Positions 45,054 to 54,139 of a DNA stretch of 64,000 bases are shown here, piece after piece; position 1 is the stretch's first letter; each line of letters begins with the position of its first letter. This DNA comes from Pseudomonas alcaliphila JAB1 (lineage in GTDB: Bacteria; Pseudomonadota; Gammaproteobacteria; Pseudomonadales; Pseudomonadaceae). The notes below the pieces were generated by a model. The model saw only the letters and a list, made by a program, of their open reading frames with translations. It had not been told where the DNA came from and made no database searches. The stretch spans positions 4,959,501-5,023,500 of the forward strand of contig NZ_CP016162.1 in assembly GCF_001941865.1 (NCBI RefSeq), written 5' to 3'. Position numbers and translations under genes: made by a program.

Positions 45054-45929
45054 AAAACTCTCAATATTTGAAAACGAGCCAAACTCCAACCGGGCAGCCT
45101 CAAGAAGTGAGCGCGGAGGCCGTCCAAGCAGCCTGGCAAGAACCGGCGAGTCCATCGCAATGAAGCGAGGCCGGTTCTTGAAAAAATCTACGCCAGGCTC
45201 CGTGACCTTGAAGCGCAGATCATGTAGGTGAGCCTCGCGAAGACATTCAGCGAAATCGATCCGGGAAAGCACCTGCGGGCCGCCAAAGTTGATGACCTGC
45301 TCAGGCACCTCATCCCAGCGTATCGCCAACTCCAGCGCACCTTCGACAACATCGTCGCGATGAACGATGGCACGGAAAAACGGATGAAAAAGGTCGGCTT
45401 CTTCATTTCGCGCGGCGCTACCGGCCAAGTAGCGGCTGAACTTGTCTTCGCGAGAAAACACGTACGAAAGGCGAATCGCCTTGAATGACGCGTTACCTGC
45501 AAACCGTTGCTCAACTTCACGTTTCATTTCCGCATATTCGCCAGCAGGATTGCACGTCGCCGTCTCGTCGAACTCGTCTTCGCGCTCACCATAGACGGTG
45601 TCGCTCGAAAAGAAGACTACACGCGCACCGCAATCGATAACGCTCTGGACGAATCTCGACGTGCCGGTGACGTTCACCGCCCAAGCTCGGTCGTGCTCGC
45701 GGGCGCAGATGTCGGGCGCTGAAATGGCGGCGGTCAGCAATACGACATCGCCGGGACGGATCTGGCCGTAATCAAACTCAGCAGGCGCATCCAGGCGGAA
45801 CGCCAGAAGATCGCTTCCGCCTAAGGGCGACGTGCCTATGGCAGAGCCCGCCTTGTTTGCACTCGCAAACAAGGCGCTGCCGAGGTAGCCACTGGCACCC
45901 ACTATGACCAAGTTTAAACTATCGATCAT
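45045..45929 (-). CDS. NAD-dependent epimerase/dehydratase, probable 4-keto-6-deoxyheptose reductase
   Basis: 294 aa extended SDR resembling RmlD/WcaG-type reductases: [16 protein letters not shown] at the N-terminus, [10 protein letters not shown], and a Y-x3-K (YAEMK). Placed directly before the dehydratase gene, it is likely to reduce the 4-keto group to give GDP-6-deoxy-heptose. That role is inferred from position (compare wcbJ-wcbK-wcbL-gmhA-wcbM-wcbN in Burkholderia). The start overlaps the giant gene's stop by 4 bases. Confidence 0.78.
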   Translation of the reverse strand: MIDSLNLVIVGASGYLGSALFASANKAGSAIGTSPLGGSDLLAFRLDAPAEFDYGQIRPGDVVLLTAAISAPDICAREHDRAWAVNVTGTSRFVQSVIDCGARVVFFSSDTVYGEREDEFDETATCNPAGEYAEMKREVEQRFAGNASFKAIRLSYVFSREDKFSRYLAGSAARNEEADLFHPFFRAIVHRDDVVEGALELAIRWDEVPEQVINFGGPQVLSRIDFAECLREAHLHDLRFKVTEPGVDFFKNRPRFIAMDSPVLARLLGRPPRSLLEAARLEFGSFSNIESFHD

Positions 45930-48900
45930 TTCACCAACTTCCTAACCCTCAATATAGCGTCCGGTGTAATTCCTCTTGAATAGTATGGCTCGCAGTGCAT
46001 CGTCCCTACGAAAACGGCCATCATATGCGTTGGAGTAAGTGAGCCAGACTCAAAGCCGGCTTCATCTTCCGCATGCACTTTATCTATCAAATCTCTATCC
46101 TCTTGCGATTCGCGGCTAAAGTTGTGCCCAAAACATCTGTCGACAAAAACGTCAATAACGTTGCCAAAACCGACAAATTTCTCACACTGGAATCGCTGAA
46201 CAAGCAGAGGGAGAATGTCTTGCGCGCGAATGCCTTCAAAGCCTTCCTTACTACAATCCCAATTATCGTATTCCTTCTCAAACCTATTGAGAAGAACATT
46301 GAATTTCTGTTTATCAGGCAGCTTTTTCCAGAATTTCTGAACGACATCGAGCGCTTCGGGCCATCTCTGATGACCATTCCGACCAATCATATCGCTAATC
46401 ACAAAGCTGCCATCTTTGTGCAGTGCCTTTGTTATTTGTTCAAATAAGTGTTCAAGCCGTGTGACATGATGCAGCGATTGATTGGCCATAACACCGTGAT
46501 ATTTTTTATCTGCCTGCCATGTATTGAAGTCTGCCTCAACGAAAATCATATTATTCAAGACGCCATTCTCTTTGGCTATCTGTCTACCCCGCTCAAGCAT
46601 TACGGGATTTATCTCCAGACACTCCAAGACAAAATTATCCAGGCCTGCGTTGACTAGGTTTTTTGCAATAGACACCTCTAGATCGCAATTGCCTGACCCT
46701 ACGCTAACAAAGCAGGCCTTATTGCAACGCGTTCTTGTTGCGGCAACTAGAAGATTAGATGAGAAAAATTCGGCTATGCTCGAAAACCCAGCATCATTAA
46801 ATATTGGGGCTAAGTATTTATTTGACCAATAATGATATATATCAGGAAGATCATGGACGTTGATCTGCTTTTCATATATAGCCAGTTCTTGTTGAATTTT
46901 ATTGCGATACTCGTCATCAGCGCCCGCACCCAAATCTGGCTGCTTAGCGTTTATTGCCTCAGCTTTTGATTCAGCACTACGATCGGTCTCGTAAAGACTG
47001 AGTTGCCTGCTTCCTCGTAATGTTGAGAAGCCTAACTCACTAAGAATTCCCGCGAGAATTTTCCAGGCCGCCTCCGCACCCCATGCTAGCTCGGCAAAAG
47101 ACAGGCCGTTTTCGCTGATGCGGCACCACAGGGCCTCATCTTGATAGATTCTGGCAAGCGTATCCGCAAGGGCTTCTGCACCGTTTGCCACCAGAATATT
47201 TTCCCCATTGGTCAGCGACATTCCCTCTGCCGCCAGCGAGGTGGCTACAACGGGCAGACCGACAGCCATGGCGGTCCCGATCTTGCCCTTGATACCTGCG
47301 CCGTAACGCAGCGGAGCAACCGAGACACGCATATTATCGAGCAATAACGTCAAGTCTTCGACAAAGCCGGTAATGATAATGTCTTCGGATGCCAGCGCTT
47401 GGATTGCAGCGGGCGGTTTGCTGCCTACCGCATAAAAGCGAACGCCTGGGAGTTGCTTGCGCAACAGTGGCATGATTTCTTGAGCGAAGTATTGCACCGC
47501 ATCCACGTTGGGGGTGTGTTGATAGCCACCCACAAAGACGATGTCTCGGCGATCGGCGAACGTTTTGCTTGAACCCCGGATGTCCATAATTAAAGGGAAT
47601 ACATGGAGCTTGGCATTGGGTAGCAACGGGCTGAGGAGTTCCAGCTCTGCGGTGCTATGGACAATGGAAGCATCTACGGCGCGTATGGCTGCAAGTTCGC
47701 GCTTCTTCATCTCGTCGGCAGCTTTTTGATTACCATTGCTTGAAAGCAGTTCGGCTTCGCGTGACATGCGCAGGAAGTGTAAGTCAACGGTATGAAATAG
47801 AACCTTGGCCTTGGTGCAATATTTACGAATGGTTTGTAGATGCCGTTCGACGACCCCCGGCCTGAACAGGAACGCCAAATCATAACGCTGGCCATATTCC
47901 TTGAGATGCTGCTCCACCGAGGCCACATAAGGCGCATAGAGCACTTCAATACCAGCACGCTGCAGGCCGGTCGTGTACTCGGGCATGTACAGAAAGTTGT
48001 CCTCAGGAATGAAGGTGACTTGAAAGCCCATTTCCCTCAATAGAAGGAGCAAGTTGAAGACCGTTACCGATCCTGCATCCTGGTTGGGTGTGGGCGTGCA
48101 ATGGTCGAGCACAAGTACTCGGCGGGTTGCTCGGCGATCCTTGGCTGCGTCGACATCAATACCAGGCTCCTGGTGCATCTGCAGGCGATCACGCCAGCGC
48201 GCTAAGAGTTTCTGGGTGTTATCGACCTGATAGGCCTTGACGCCTTGCAAGGGGTCGGTGCCCGAGGTGACCCCCTCGTGGTGAATGACCGTCGATAGAG
48301 GCTGGTAAATGACCCGTTGACCCCGGTCGCGGACCTTCAGCGCAAGATCGGAATCCTCGCAATAGGCTGGGAGGTAATGCTCATCGAAGCCGCCGAGTTC
48401 CCAAAAGAGCTTTTGCGGCACCATGATCGATGCGCCGGAACAATAATCCACCTCGCGTGCGTAGTTGAAAACAGGCAGCAGCGGGTCTTGCAGTCGTCCG
48501 AAGTTCCAGGCACTTCCGTCATTCCAGATGATCCCTCCGGCTTCCTGAAGCCGACCGTCCGGATAGATAAGCTTGGAACCGACAAGCCCCGCTCCCGGAA
48601 AAGCATCGAAGGTGTGCAACAACTCATCGAGCCAGCCCGAAGTCACCTCAGTGTCGTTGTTGAGGAAGTAGAGATATTCGCCGCGTGCAGCCACTGCTCC
48701 GGCGTTGCAGGAGCGGATGAAGCCCTGGTTCTCTTGGTTACAGACGAGACGGATGCCTTTGACCGCAGACAGGGTTTCAAAGGAATCATCGGGCGAACAA
48801 TCATCCACCACGATCACCTCGAATGCGGTCTGCGGTGGATGCGCAGCAATTGATGCCAAACACTGCAACGTGTAATCGATCTTACCGTAGATGGGGATTA

Positions 48901-50338
48901 TGACGGAAACCAACGGATTATCAGTGGCAGGAATTTCGATACTAACTGCGCGGACAGATTGTTTATCTGTAGATATCTCCGGATTATTTGCGTGCCTAGT
49001 AAGCGGCTGAGGAACACTCAATGCAGGAATCGTTAATGGGTGAGCGCCCGATGCCAACAAAAGTCTTGGAAAAGCTTTCGCAATCAACTGTCGATGCTTT
49101 GCCTTGGTTTGAAAGCTCAGCGGCAGCGACTGGTACATACGCTTTGTTAACCGGAGGATACCCTTTACGTAGCGTTTAGCCTGCTCCTTTGGCGATGAGA
49201 TCCACCGCCTCGCTTCACGCAAGGGGCGAGTAATGCGCCACGAATGACTCGCGGTCAGAGCTAGCAGTTTCGCGCGCTCTTCTTTAAGTTCAGCATCTAG
49301 ACCCAGCGCCCACATACCACGACGTACCGTTTCATCATTAATGTGGGCGACCTGTTCGTCACGCTCGGACATAGCTTGGCTCAGCCCGGCGATCTGCTCG
49401 TCACGCTCGGACATGGCCTGACCTAGACTGGCGATCTGCTCGTCACGCTCGGACATGGCCTGACCTAGACTGGCGATCTGCTCGTCACGCTCGGACATGG
49501 CCTGACCCAGACCGGCGATATGTCCATGGCATTCGGCAATCTGTTTGTCACGCTCAGCGACAACCTTCTCTAGGGATTTTGCCCACTTCGCAAACCCAAC
49601 ATAATGCTTAACCAAATCTGTTGACTCAGGGTAGAGAGCTGACATACCAACATTAGGTAGATTTGTACTAGCGTCGCCACAAGCTGCCAAAAAATAGACT
49701 GGATCTTTAAGACTCGCAGCATTTGCACTCAACTTGTATCCATCATCTGACCACACCGATGATGAGCGGGGCATCGCATTCAATGGCTGGACAACAGACG
49801 ACATAAGCAAGCGCTGCCCAAAATAATCAACTTTGGGAAAATGCATCCGAAGAAGCTCATCGAACTCCCGGAAGTCTAATTCTTTCACATGAAACTCATT
49901 GTGCTCGCCACTTTCCTCGGAATAGATGGGGCGGTTAGGTGAGGAGATAATAAGCACACCACCCGCACACAATACTCTTCTTATCTCGGCAAGCATCTGG
50001 CCTTGTTCGGCCAAGTGCTCAATCGTCTCGAACGAAACGATCACATCAAACGAATCATCCGGGAGCGCAAGTTTAGCTACACTGCCCTGAAGAAACGTTA
50101 GGTTCGACTTCTCATAAGTGGATGAAGCATGAAAGATCGTATCTTCGGAAATATCAACACCAACAACAGACCCTGCAACACTGGCCATGAGAAATGAGCC
50201 ATAGCCTTCTCCACAAGCGACATCAAGTACAGATTTCCCCTTAACAAAATCAAGAACTACCGCATATCGATGGTAGTGCTCAAGACGAATCCTTCCTTGT
50301 TCGGTTGGAACATAACGCTCACCGGTAAATTTAATCAC
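45926..50338 (-). CDS. Giant modular protein: methyltransferase - coiled-coil repeats - GT2 - GT4 - methyltransferase
   Basis: 1470 aa, one frame. (1) ~1-225: class I methyltransferase ([28 protein letters not shown]). (2) ~255-360: coiled coil with four 14-residue repeats of the form [14 protein letters not shown] (274-331), encoded by nearly identical 42-bp units. (3) ~475-720: GT2 glycosyltransferase ([46 protein letters not shown]). (4) ~745-1110: GT4-type GT-B domain ([26 protein letters not shown]). (5) ~1140-1400: second methyltransferase ([27 protein letters not shown]). It probably polymerises and end-modifies the polysaccharide at the inner membrane. GC is lower than in core genes, especially at the 3' part. 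Overlaps the downstream SDR by 4 bases. Confidence 0.87.
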   Translation of the reverse strand: MIKFTGERYVPTEQGRIRLEHYHRYAVVLDFVKGKSVLDVACGEGYGSFLMASVAGSVVGVDISEDTIFHASSTYEKSNLTFLQGSVAKLALPDDSFDVIVSFETIEHLAEQGQMLAEIRRVLCAGGVLIISSPNRPIYSEESGEHNEFHVKELDFREFDELLRMHFPKVDYFGQRLLMSSVVQPLNAMPRSSSVWSDDGYKLSANAASLKDPVYFLAACGDASTNLPNVGMSALYPESTDLVKHYVGFAKWAKSLEKVVAERDKQIAECHGHIAGLGQAMSERDEQIASLGQAMSERDEQIASLGQAMSERDEQIAGLSQAMSERDEQVAHINDETVRRGMWALGLDAELKEERAKLLALTASHSWRITRPLREARRWISSPKEQAKRYVKGILRLTKRMYQSLPLSFQTKAKHRQLIAKAFPRLLLASGAHPLTIPALSVPQPLTRHANNPEISTDKQSVRAVSIEIPATDNPLVSVIIPIYGKIDYTLQCLASIAAHPPQTAFEVIVVDDCSPDDSFETLSAVKGIRLVCNQENQGFIRSCNAGAVAARGEYLYFLNNDTEVTSGWLDELLHTFDAFPGAGLVGSKLIYPDGRLQEAGGIIWNDGSAWNFGRLQDPLLPVFNYAREVDYCSGASIMVPQKLFWELGGFDEHYLPAYCEDSDLALKVRDRGQRVIYQPLSTVIHHEGVTSGTDPLQGVKAYQVDNTQKLLARWRDRLQMHQEPGIDVDAAKDRRATRRVLVLDHCTPTPNQDAGSVTVFNLLLLLREMGFQVTFIPEDNFLYMPEYTTGLQRAGIEVLYAPYVASVEQHLKEYGQRYDLAFLFRPGVVERHLQTIRKYCTKAKVLFHTVDLHFLRMSREAELLSSNGNQKAADEMKKRELAAIRAVDASIVHSTAELELLSPLLPNAKLHVFPLIMDIRGSSKTFADRRDIVFVGGYQHTPNVDAVQYFAQEIMPLLRKQLPGVRFYAVGSKPPAAIQALASEDIIITGFVEDLTLLLDNMRVSVAPLRYGAGIKGKIGTAMAVGLPVVATSLAAEGMSLTNGENILVANGAEALADTLARIYQDEALWCRISENGLSFAELAWGAEAAWKILAGILSELGFSTLRGSRQLSLYETDRSAESKAEAINAKQPDLGAGADDEYRNKIQQELAIYEKQINVHDLPDIYHYWSNKYLAPIFNDAGFSSIAEFFSSNLLVAATRTRCNKACFVSVGSGNCDLEVSIAKNLVNAGLDNFVLECLEINPVMLERGRQIAKENGVLNNMIFVEADFNTWQADKKYHGVMANQSLHHVTRLEHLFEQITKALHKDGSFVISDMIGRNGHQRWPEALDVVQKFWKKLPDKQKFNVLLNRFEKEYDNWDCSKEGFEGIRAQDILPLLVQRFQCEKFVGFGNVIDVFVDRCFGHNFSRESQEDRDLIDKVHAEDEAGFESGSLTPTHMMAVFVGTMHCEPYYSRGITPDAILRVRKLVK
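49346..49519 (-). repeat. Four 42-bp tandem repeats within the giant glycosyltransferase gene
   Basis: In-frame units encoding 14 residues ([14 protein letters not shown] type). The middle two are identical or nearly so over 40 bases (for example around 49430 and 49472); the outer two have a few changes. Two full turns of a four-heptad coil correspond to two units. Confidence 0.85.
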
Positions 50339-50348
50339 TCAGCCCACC

Positions 50349-51032
50349 TTATTTTTTCGCAATCAGAACTAGCGCTGCTGGATATTCAAATGAAAATATC
50401 TCACACGAGCTAAAACCTGCACCTATAATCAAGCGCCACATATCAGCACCAAACTCCGTGAATACCAGATGATCATCCGCATTAATCTTAGGCTGACCAT
50501 GATAACTCGGTGCAAGCCCTGTGCGAAAACGAGTCATGCGATCAACGATTATTGGGATAGTAAAAATTAATCGACCATTCCTACGCAACACTCTTTTGCA
50601 CTCAGACAGCGCTCTCTCAGGATTAGAAACATGCTCAAGCGTGTCTGAATGCACAATCAAATCAGAACTCAAAGATGCAATTTCCAAGTCCATCATATCA
50701 AACTGCGGATACTCAATTAAATTATGACAAGGCAATTTCTCTAAGAAGGATGTCAGGTTGCCCGCACGATTTATTTCATGCACCACTAACTCAGGGTGAA
50801 GTGCACAAAACTCAGCTAACGTACCTTGAAACCCATACTCACGAAGAATAGCACTCGCCAAAGCCATTGAGCGCAGGTTGTTCAAGCATTGCCTGCAATG
50901 AAACCCTTGCTGCCGATTAATGTAGGCAGTTTCTCGCTCAGATAATTGCCAGTCTCGAATAAGCTCAGGCCACAATACCGAGCTATCAATAAATTCTTCC
51001 CCGCCGCATACAGGACATTTAGAAAAGCTCAT
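50349..51032 (-). CDS. Class I SAM methyltransferase with an N-terminal zinc-ribbon-like segment
   Basis: 227 aa from the ATG at 51032. I prefer this start because it follows the sulfotransferase stop; upstream ATGs to 51059 overlap that gene. Residues 6-55 hold C-x2-C (KCPVCGGEEF) and C-x2-C (FHCRQCLNNL), a probable zinc ribbon. The rest has a late class I methyltransferase pattern: SDLIVHSDTLEHVSNPERALSECKRVLRRNGRLIFTIPI (parts quoted). A glycan O-methyltransferase is plausible from context. It starts 4 bases after the upstream gene. Confidence 0.78.
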   Translation of the reverse strand: MSFSKCPVCGGEEFIDSSVLWPELIRDWQLSERETAYINRQQGFHCRQCLNNLRSMALASAILREYGFQGTLAEFCALHPELVVHEINRAGNLTSFLEKLPCHNLIEYPQFDMMDLEIASLSSDLIVHSDTLEHVSNPERALSECKRVLRRNGRLIFTIPIIVDRMTRFRTGLAPSYHGQPKINADDHLVFTEFGADMWRLIIGAGFSSCEIFSFEYPAALVLIAKK

Positions 51033-51036
51033 AGCG

Positions 51037-51705
51037 TTACTTACCAGCATATTGCTCATAAAAAAGGATGTCTTCGGCCAAGATATCCGATAGAGAACAG
51101 ATATCTGCAGGTGCCAAATTTAGCACCCCCTCCTTAATGGCTGGAGTGACATTGAGGCGTAGCGCAGAATCAAACGTTACCCCCAAACGGCCGCCGAGCC
51201 GCTGCAGTTCGCTCGGGTACTCGCTATAGTCGCCGACGAAATCAAAACGACGCATATCGAAGCCTCCAAAGTAAGTTTTCGAGTAAAGAAAACGAATCGC
51301 TGGCAACATCGCTAGACGATGTACCGACAAATTATTTTCCTTAAAATAGCGAAATAAAGGACTACCCCACATTTCTGATGGGTTTGCACTCCAGAAACGA
51401 AATATTGAGATAACGTTATCTACTGGGTGACGCAGGAAAGTCAATCTAAATGCATCGTCGATTTTGCTGTATTTGCCAGGGTGAAAGTGCCCATGAACCA
51501 CACAGTAAGGCGCAATGCTAACAATCGGATCTAAACTATATGACTCGGGATCGATGTTCCAGCGCGAACTGATATCGGCGGGATCATCGCTATAATCAAG
51601 CAAGAGATTTGCATCACCGAACACCGAACGGAGTTGTTCTAGGAATGTAGACCCCGCTACCTTTGGTGTATGAACCGAAATTATAGGTATTACGAGACTA
51701 GACAT
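51037..51705 (-). CDS. Sulfotransferase-like protein 1 (Sulfotransfer_2 type)
   Basis: 222 aa from the ATG at 51705; the frame extends to 51765 with no better start. The 5'-phosphosulfate loop is VHTPKVAGSTFLEQL near the N-terminus and the 3'-phosphate segment is RLTFLRHPVDNVISIFRF near residue 95. This resembles the H-x-PK-x-AG-T family that sulfates carbohydrates. It would transfer sulfate from PAPS to the glycan. The gene shows AT-richer codon use than the core genome. Confidence 0.8.
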   Translation of the reverse strand: MSSLVIPIISVHTPKVAGSTFLEQLRSVFGDANLLLDYSDDPADISSRWNIDPESYSLDPIVSIAPYCVVHGHFHPGKYSKIDDAFRLTFLRHPVDNVISIFRFWSANPSEMWGSPLFRYFKENNLSVHRLAMLPAIRFLYSKTYFGGFDMRRFDFVGDYSEYPSELQRLGGRLGVTFDSALRLNVTPAIKEGVLNLAPADICSLSDILAEDILFYEQYAGK

Positions 51706-51964
51706 GTGTTCAGTAACCCTCAGTCGTGCAATTTTCATCGATCTTGATGAATGCCAAAGGCACAATAGGTGCTTAATCCAGAGCAGTGCACTGAATCATC
51801 GCAAAAGTGCCACTGTAAATACGGCGCGCTGTACATTTGGCCGGCAACCGTACTGCCTAGGTAAATCCCGACAAATTGGCAACAATCGTCACATGAAATC
51901 TCGGGCTTAAACCGGCATGCGTGAACATATACATGCTAAAAAATCAGCTAACCAATATTGGCTT

Positions 51965-53326
51965 TCATTTCTTACATCTATCTATTCTAAAACCACTCAA
52001 TCTAAATGATATCTCCCTGCTATCGTTACCTCCCGCCATACTTCCAATCCCCGAAAAAGCAAGCGAGGACTCTAAATCAATAATAACATATGCGCCCTTG
52101 TTACAAATCGGTTTAAGTTCGTCTGCATGTAAATGTATGCGAAGCGTAGTACTGCGATAACCTGCAGCAACCATTAGAGACTCGCGCAGAACACCATCAA
52201 TAAAAATATCCAATTTAACTTCGTTTTTTATTTGCTCCGGGAACACACTCTCAAGCTCTATAGTAACTTCATATGACTGCTTACCTGAAAAATATGCAAT
52301 CAAACTCCCTTTACGCTTCATCCATGAATGTTCTTCACCCTGATGAAATCCTGACAGCGGCATCAACGTCTGAGGCACATCAATTCCAGGCCACTTTAAA
52401 GAAACGTCTAGACCTAGCTGGGCCAACACTTCATCAGAGTACCCCACCAACTCACGCGCAGACCGGGTAAGATTTAATATTTTCCAAGCATCTATTGGCG
52501 AAATTTGGTCGTTAGCCATATTAAGGAATAATCGACGGTAATTCATTGGTGCCCGTTCAGCTATTTCACTATCATTACCGTTCTCTACAAATCGCAGCAC
52601 CCGGTCTTCAGGTATGCGCTCAAGAAACACATGCATCCGCGTCACCACTAGACTTGGACTCAAGGCCATATCTTCATAGCGAACCAATAAACTTTTGGGA
52701 GACATCAATGCGCGGTTTGCTGCATCTGCATACTCAAGATATAAACCAATATTTCTTTCCAGCCCTCCTTTGAATTCATTGGAGTAAGGATCACCATCTT
52801 TAACACGCACGCTCATAGAGCGAAGCACGCCAAACGGCTCGCGAATGACTACAACACTCTTAGCCTCAGTTTTACCTGCATAATTAGCCATTGAGAATAT
52901 ATTATTAGGAGTTTTTTCCCCTAAAATTGAACGCGTCTCAACTTGGGCTAGCAACTCTTTCAAAGCTATCAATGAGGCTTGATATAGATCCACACCTGAT
53001 AACTGAGCGAGCAAAAGCGCTCGAGCTCTTTCCACTAATTCATCCACATTTTTTTCGTTAAAAATTATATTTTTAGGATGTGCACCTTTACTCACATTAA
53101 ACCTGGGCATTTCTAACATGGAAACAACAAGCTGCTGGCGCAATGTAGCGATTACCACATCAATCTGGTCACCCCTACACGGCAAATAAGCAAACATACT
53201 TTGCAACATTGGCACCAAGTGGGTTTCTCCCGCATAACAAAACACATCATCATGCAAAGAAAGAAATTTAGCCGCCACTGTAGTTCCACCGCGCGGCATC
53301 CCACCTACGATAAAATCCAGCTGCAT
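51965..53326 (-). CDS. Sulfotransferase 2 with a C-terminal beta-rich domain
   Basis: 453 aa from the ATG at 53326 (GAGG upstream; a GTG two codons earlier is the alternative). PAPS-binding features: FIVGGMPRGGTTVAAKFL at the N-terminus and SVVVIREPFGVLRSMSVRV near residue 190; LLVRYEDMALSP follows. Residues ~330-453 form a separate beta-rich region with alternating hydrophobics (YEVTIELESVF, KLDIFIDGVLRESLMVAAG), possibly carbohydrate-binding. AT-rich. A 198-bp gap to the next gene upstream of sulfotransferase 1 contains nothing recognisable. Confidence 0.82.
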   Translation of the reverse strand: MQLDFIVGGMPRGGTTVAAKFLSLHDDVFCYAGETHLVPMLQSMFAYLPCRGDQIDVVIATLRQQLVVSMLEMPRFNVSKGAHPKNIIFNEKNVDELVERARALLLAQLSGVDLYQASLIALKELLAQVETRSILGEKTPNNIFSMANYAGKTEAKSVVVIREPFGVLRSMSVRVKDGDPYSNEFKGGLERNIGLYLEYADAANRALMSPKSLLVRYEDMALSPSLVVTRMHVFLERIPEDRVLRFVENGNDSEIAERAPMNYRRLFLNMANDQISPIDAWKILNLTRSARELVGYSDEVLAQLGLDVSLKWPGIDVPQTLMPLSGFHQGEEHSWMKRKGSLIAYFSGKQSYEVTIELESVFPEQIKNEVKLDIFIDGVLRESLMVAAGYRSTTLRIHLHADELKPICNKGAYVIIDLESSLAFSGIGSMAGGNDSREISFRLSGFRIDRCKK

Positions 53327-53440
53327 AAACACCTCAAAAAGTTAAATTTTTAAATGCCATCTATTGATCAAACAGATGCGCTATACATAAATCAAATCAA
53401 TTTAAACAATAATCAAAACCTATGAAACTTATCCGTCCAA

Positions 53441-54139
53441 CTATAGCTGCCGAATAATATCATCGTACATGCAGAGTGTTTCATCTATTGACTCACCACC
53501 AACCAATGAGCCATGGTTAATTATTAAACAACGATCACATAGATTAGCAACTTGACTGCGCGAGTGTGATACAAAAACAACGGTCTGGCCTGCAGCGATC
53601 TTCAGCATCATGGTGCGCTCTGCTTTCTGCTTGAAATGGGCGTCGCCAACGCTGAGCACTTCATCCACCAGCAGCACATCTGGACTGATAATGGTACTGA
53701 TTGCAAAGCCCAAACGTGCGGACATACCGCTGGAGTACTTGCGCACAGGCTCGTCGAAGAAGTCGCCCAACTCCGAATAAGCCTTTACCTCCTCCAGGCG
53801 CTGGAGCACTTCTTTGCGGGTGTAACCAAGCAACATGCCGCCGAAGATAGCGTTGTCTCGCCCGCTGAGGTTGCTATCAAAGCCTGCTTGCAACGCCAGT
53901 AGCGCGACTGACGCGCCCCGGTTGATCACTTTGCCGCCGTCCGGGCGCAGCGCGCCGGACATGATCTTGAGTAGGGTGGACTTGCCAGCACCATTGGCGC
54001 CAAGAATGCCCAGCGTTTCACCGGCGCGCACATCCAGGGAAATGCCTTTAAGCGGTTCGACATAGCCCGTTTTGCTAGCGTTACCGCTCATTTTAAAGCG
54101 GACACTTACGTCGCGTAGGGAGATAAATATCTTGCTCAT
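53441..54139 (-). CDS. wzt: Polysaccharide ABC exporter ATPase (Wzt/KpsT type, no C-terminal glycan-binding domain)
   Basis: 232 aa from the ATG at 54139, sharing one base with the wzm stop (TGATG). Walker A GILGANGAGKSTLLK, signature KYSSGMSARLGFA, Walker B DVLLVDEVLSVGD, H-loop FVSHSRSQV. It belongs to the Wzt/KpsT/TagH family that powers export of completed polysaccharides. It ends right after the nucleotide-binding domain, lacking the ~180-residue carbohydrate-binding domain of O9a/O8-type Wzt. Confidence 0.93.
   Translation of the reverse strand: MSKIFISLRDVSVRFKMSGNASKTGYVEPLKGISLDVRAGETLGILGANGAGKSTLLKIMSGALRPDGGKVINRGASVALLALQAGFDSNLSGRDNAIFGGMLLGYTRKEVLQRLEEVKAYSELGDFFDEPVRKYSSGMSARLGFAISTIISPDVLLVDEVLSVGDAHFKQKAERTMMLKIAAGQTVVFVSHSRSQVANLCDRCLIINHGSLVGGESIDETLCMYDDIIRQL

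Noticed and set aside
49346..49519. Possible CRISPR-like array, given regular repeats
   Set aside because: Repeats are directly adjacent without spacers, in frame, and encode coiled-coil heptads; no cas genes are present.
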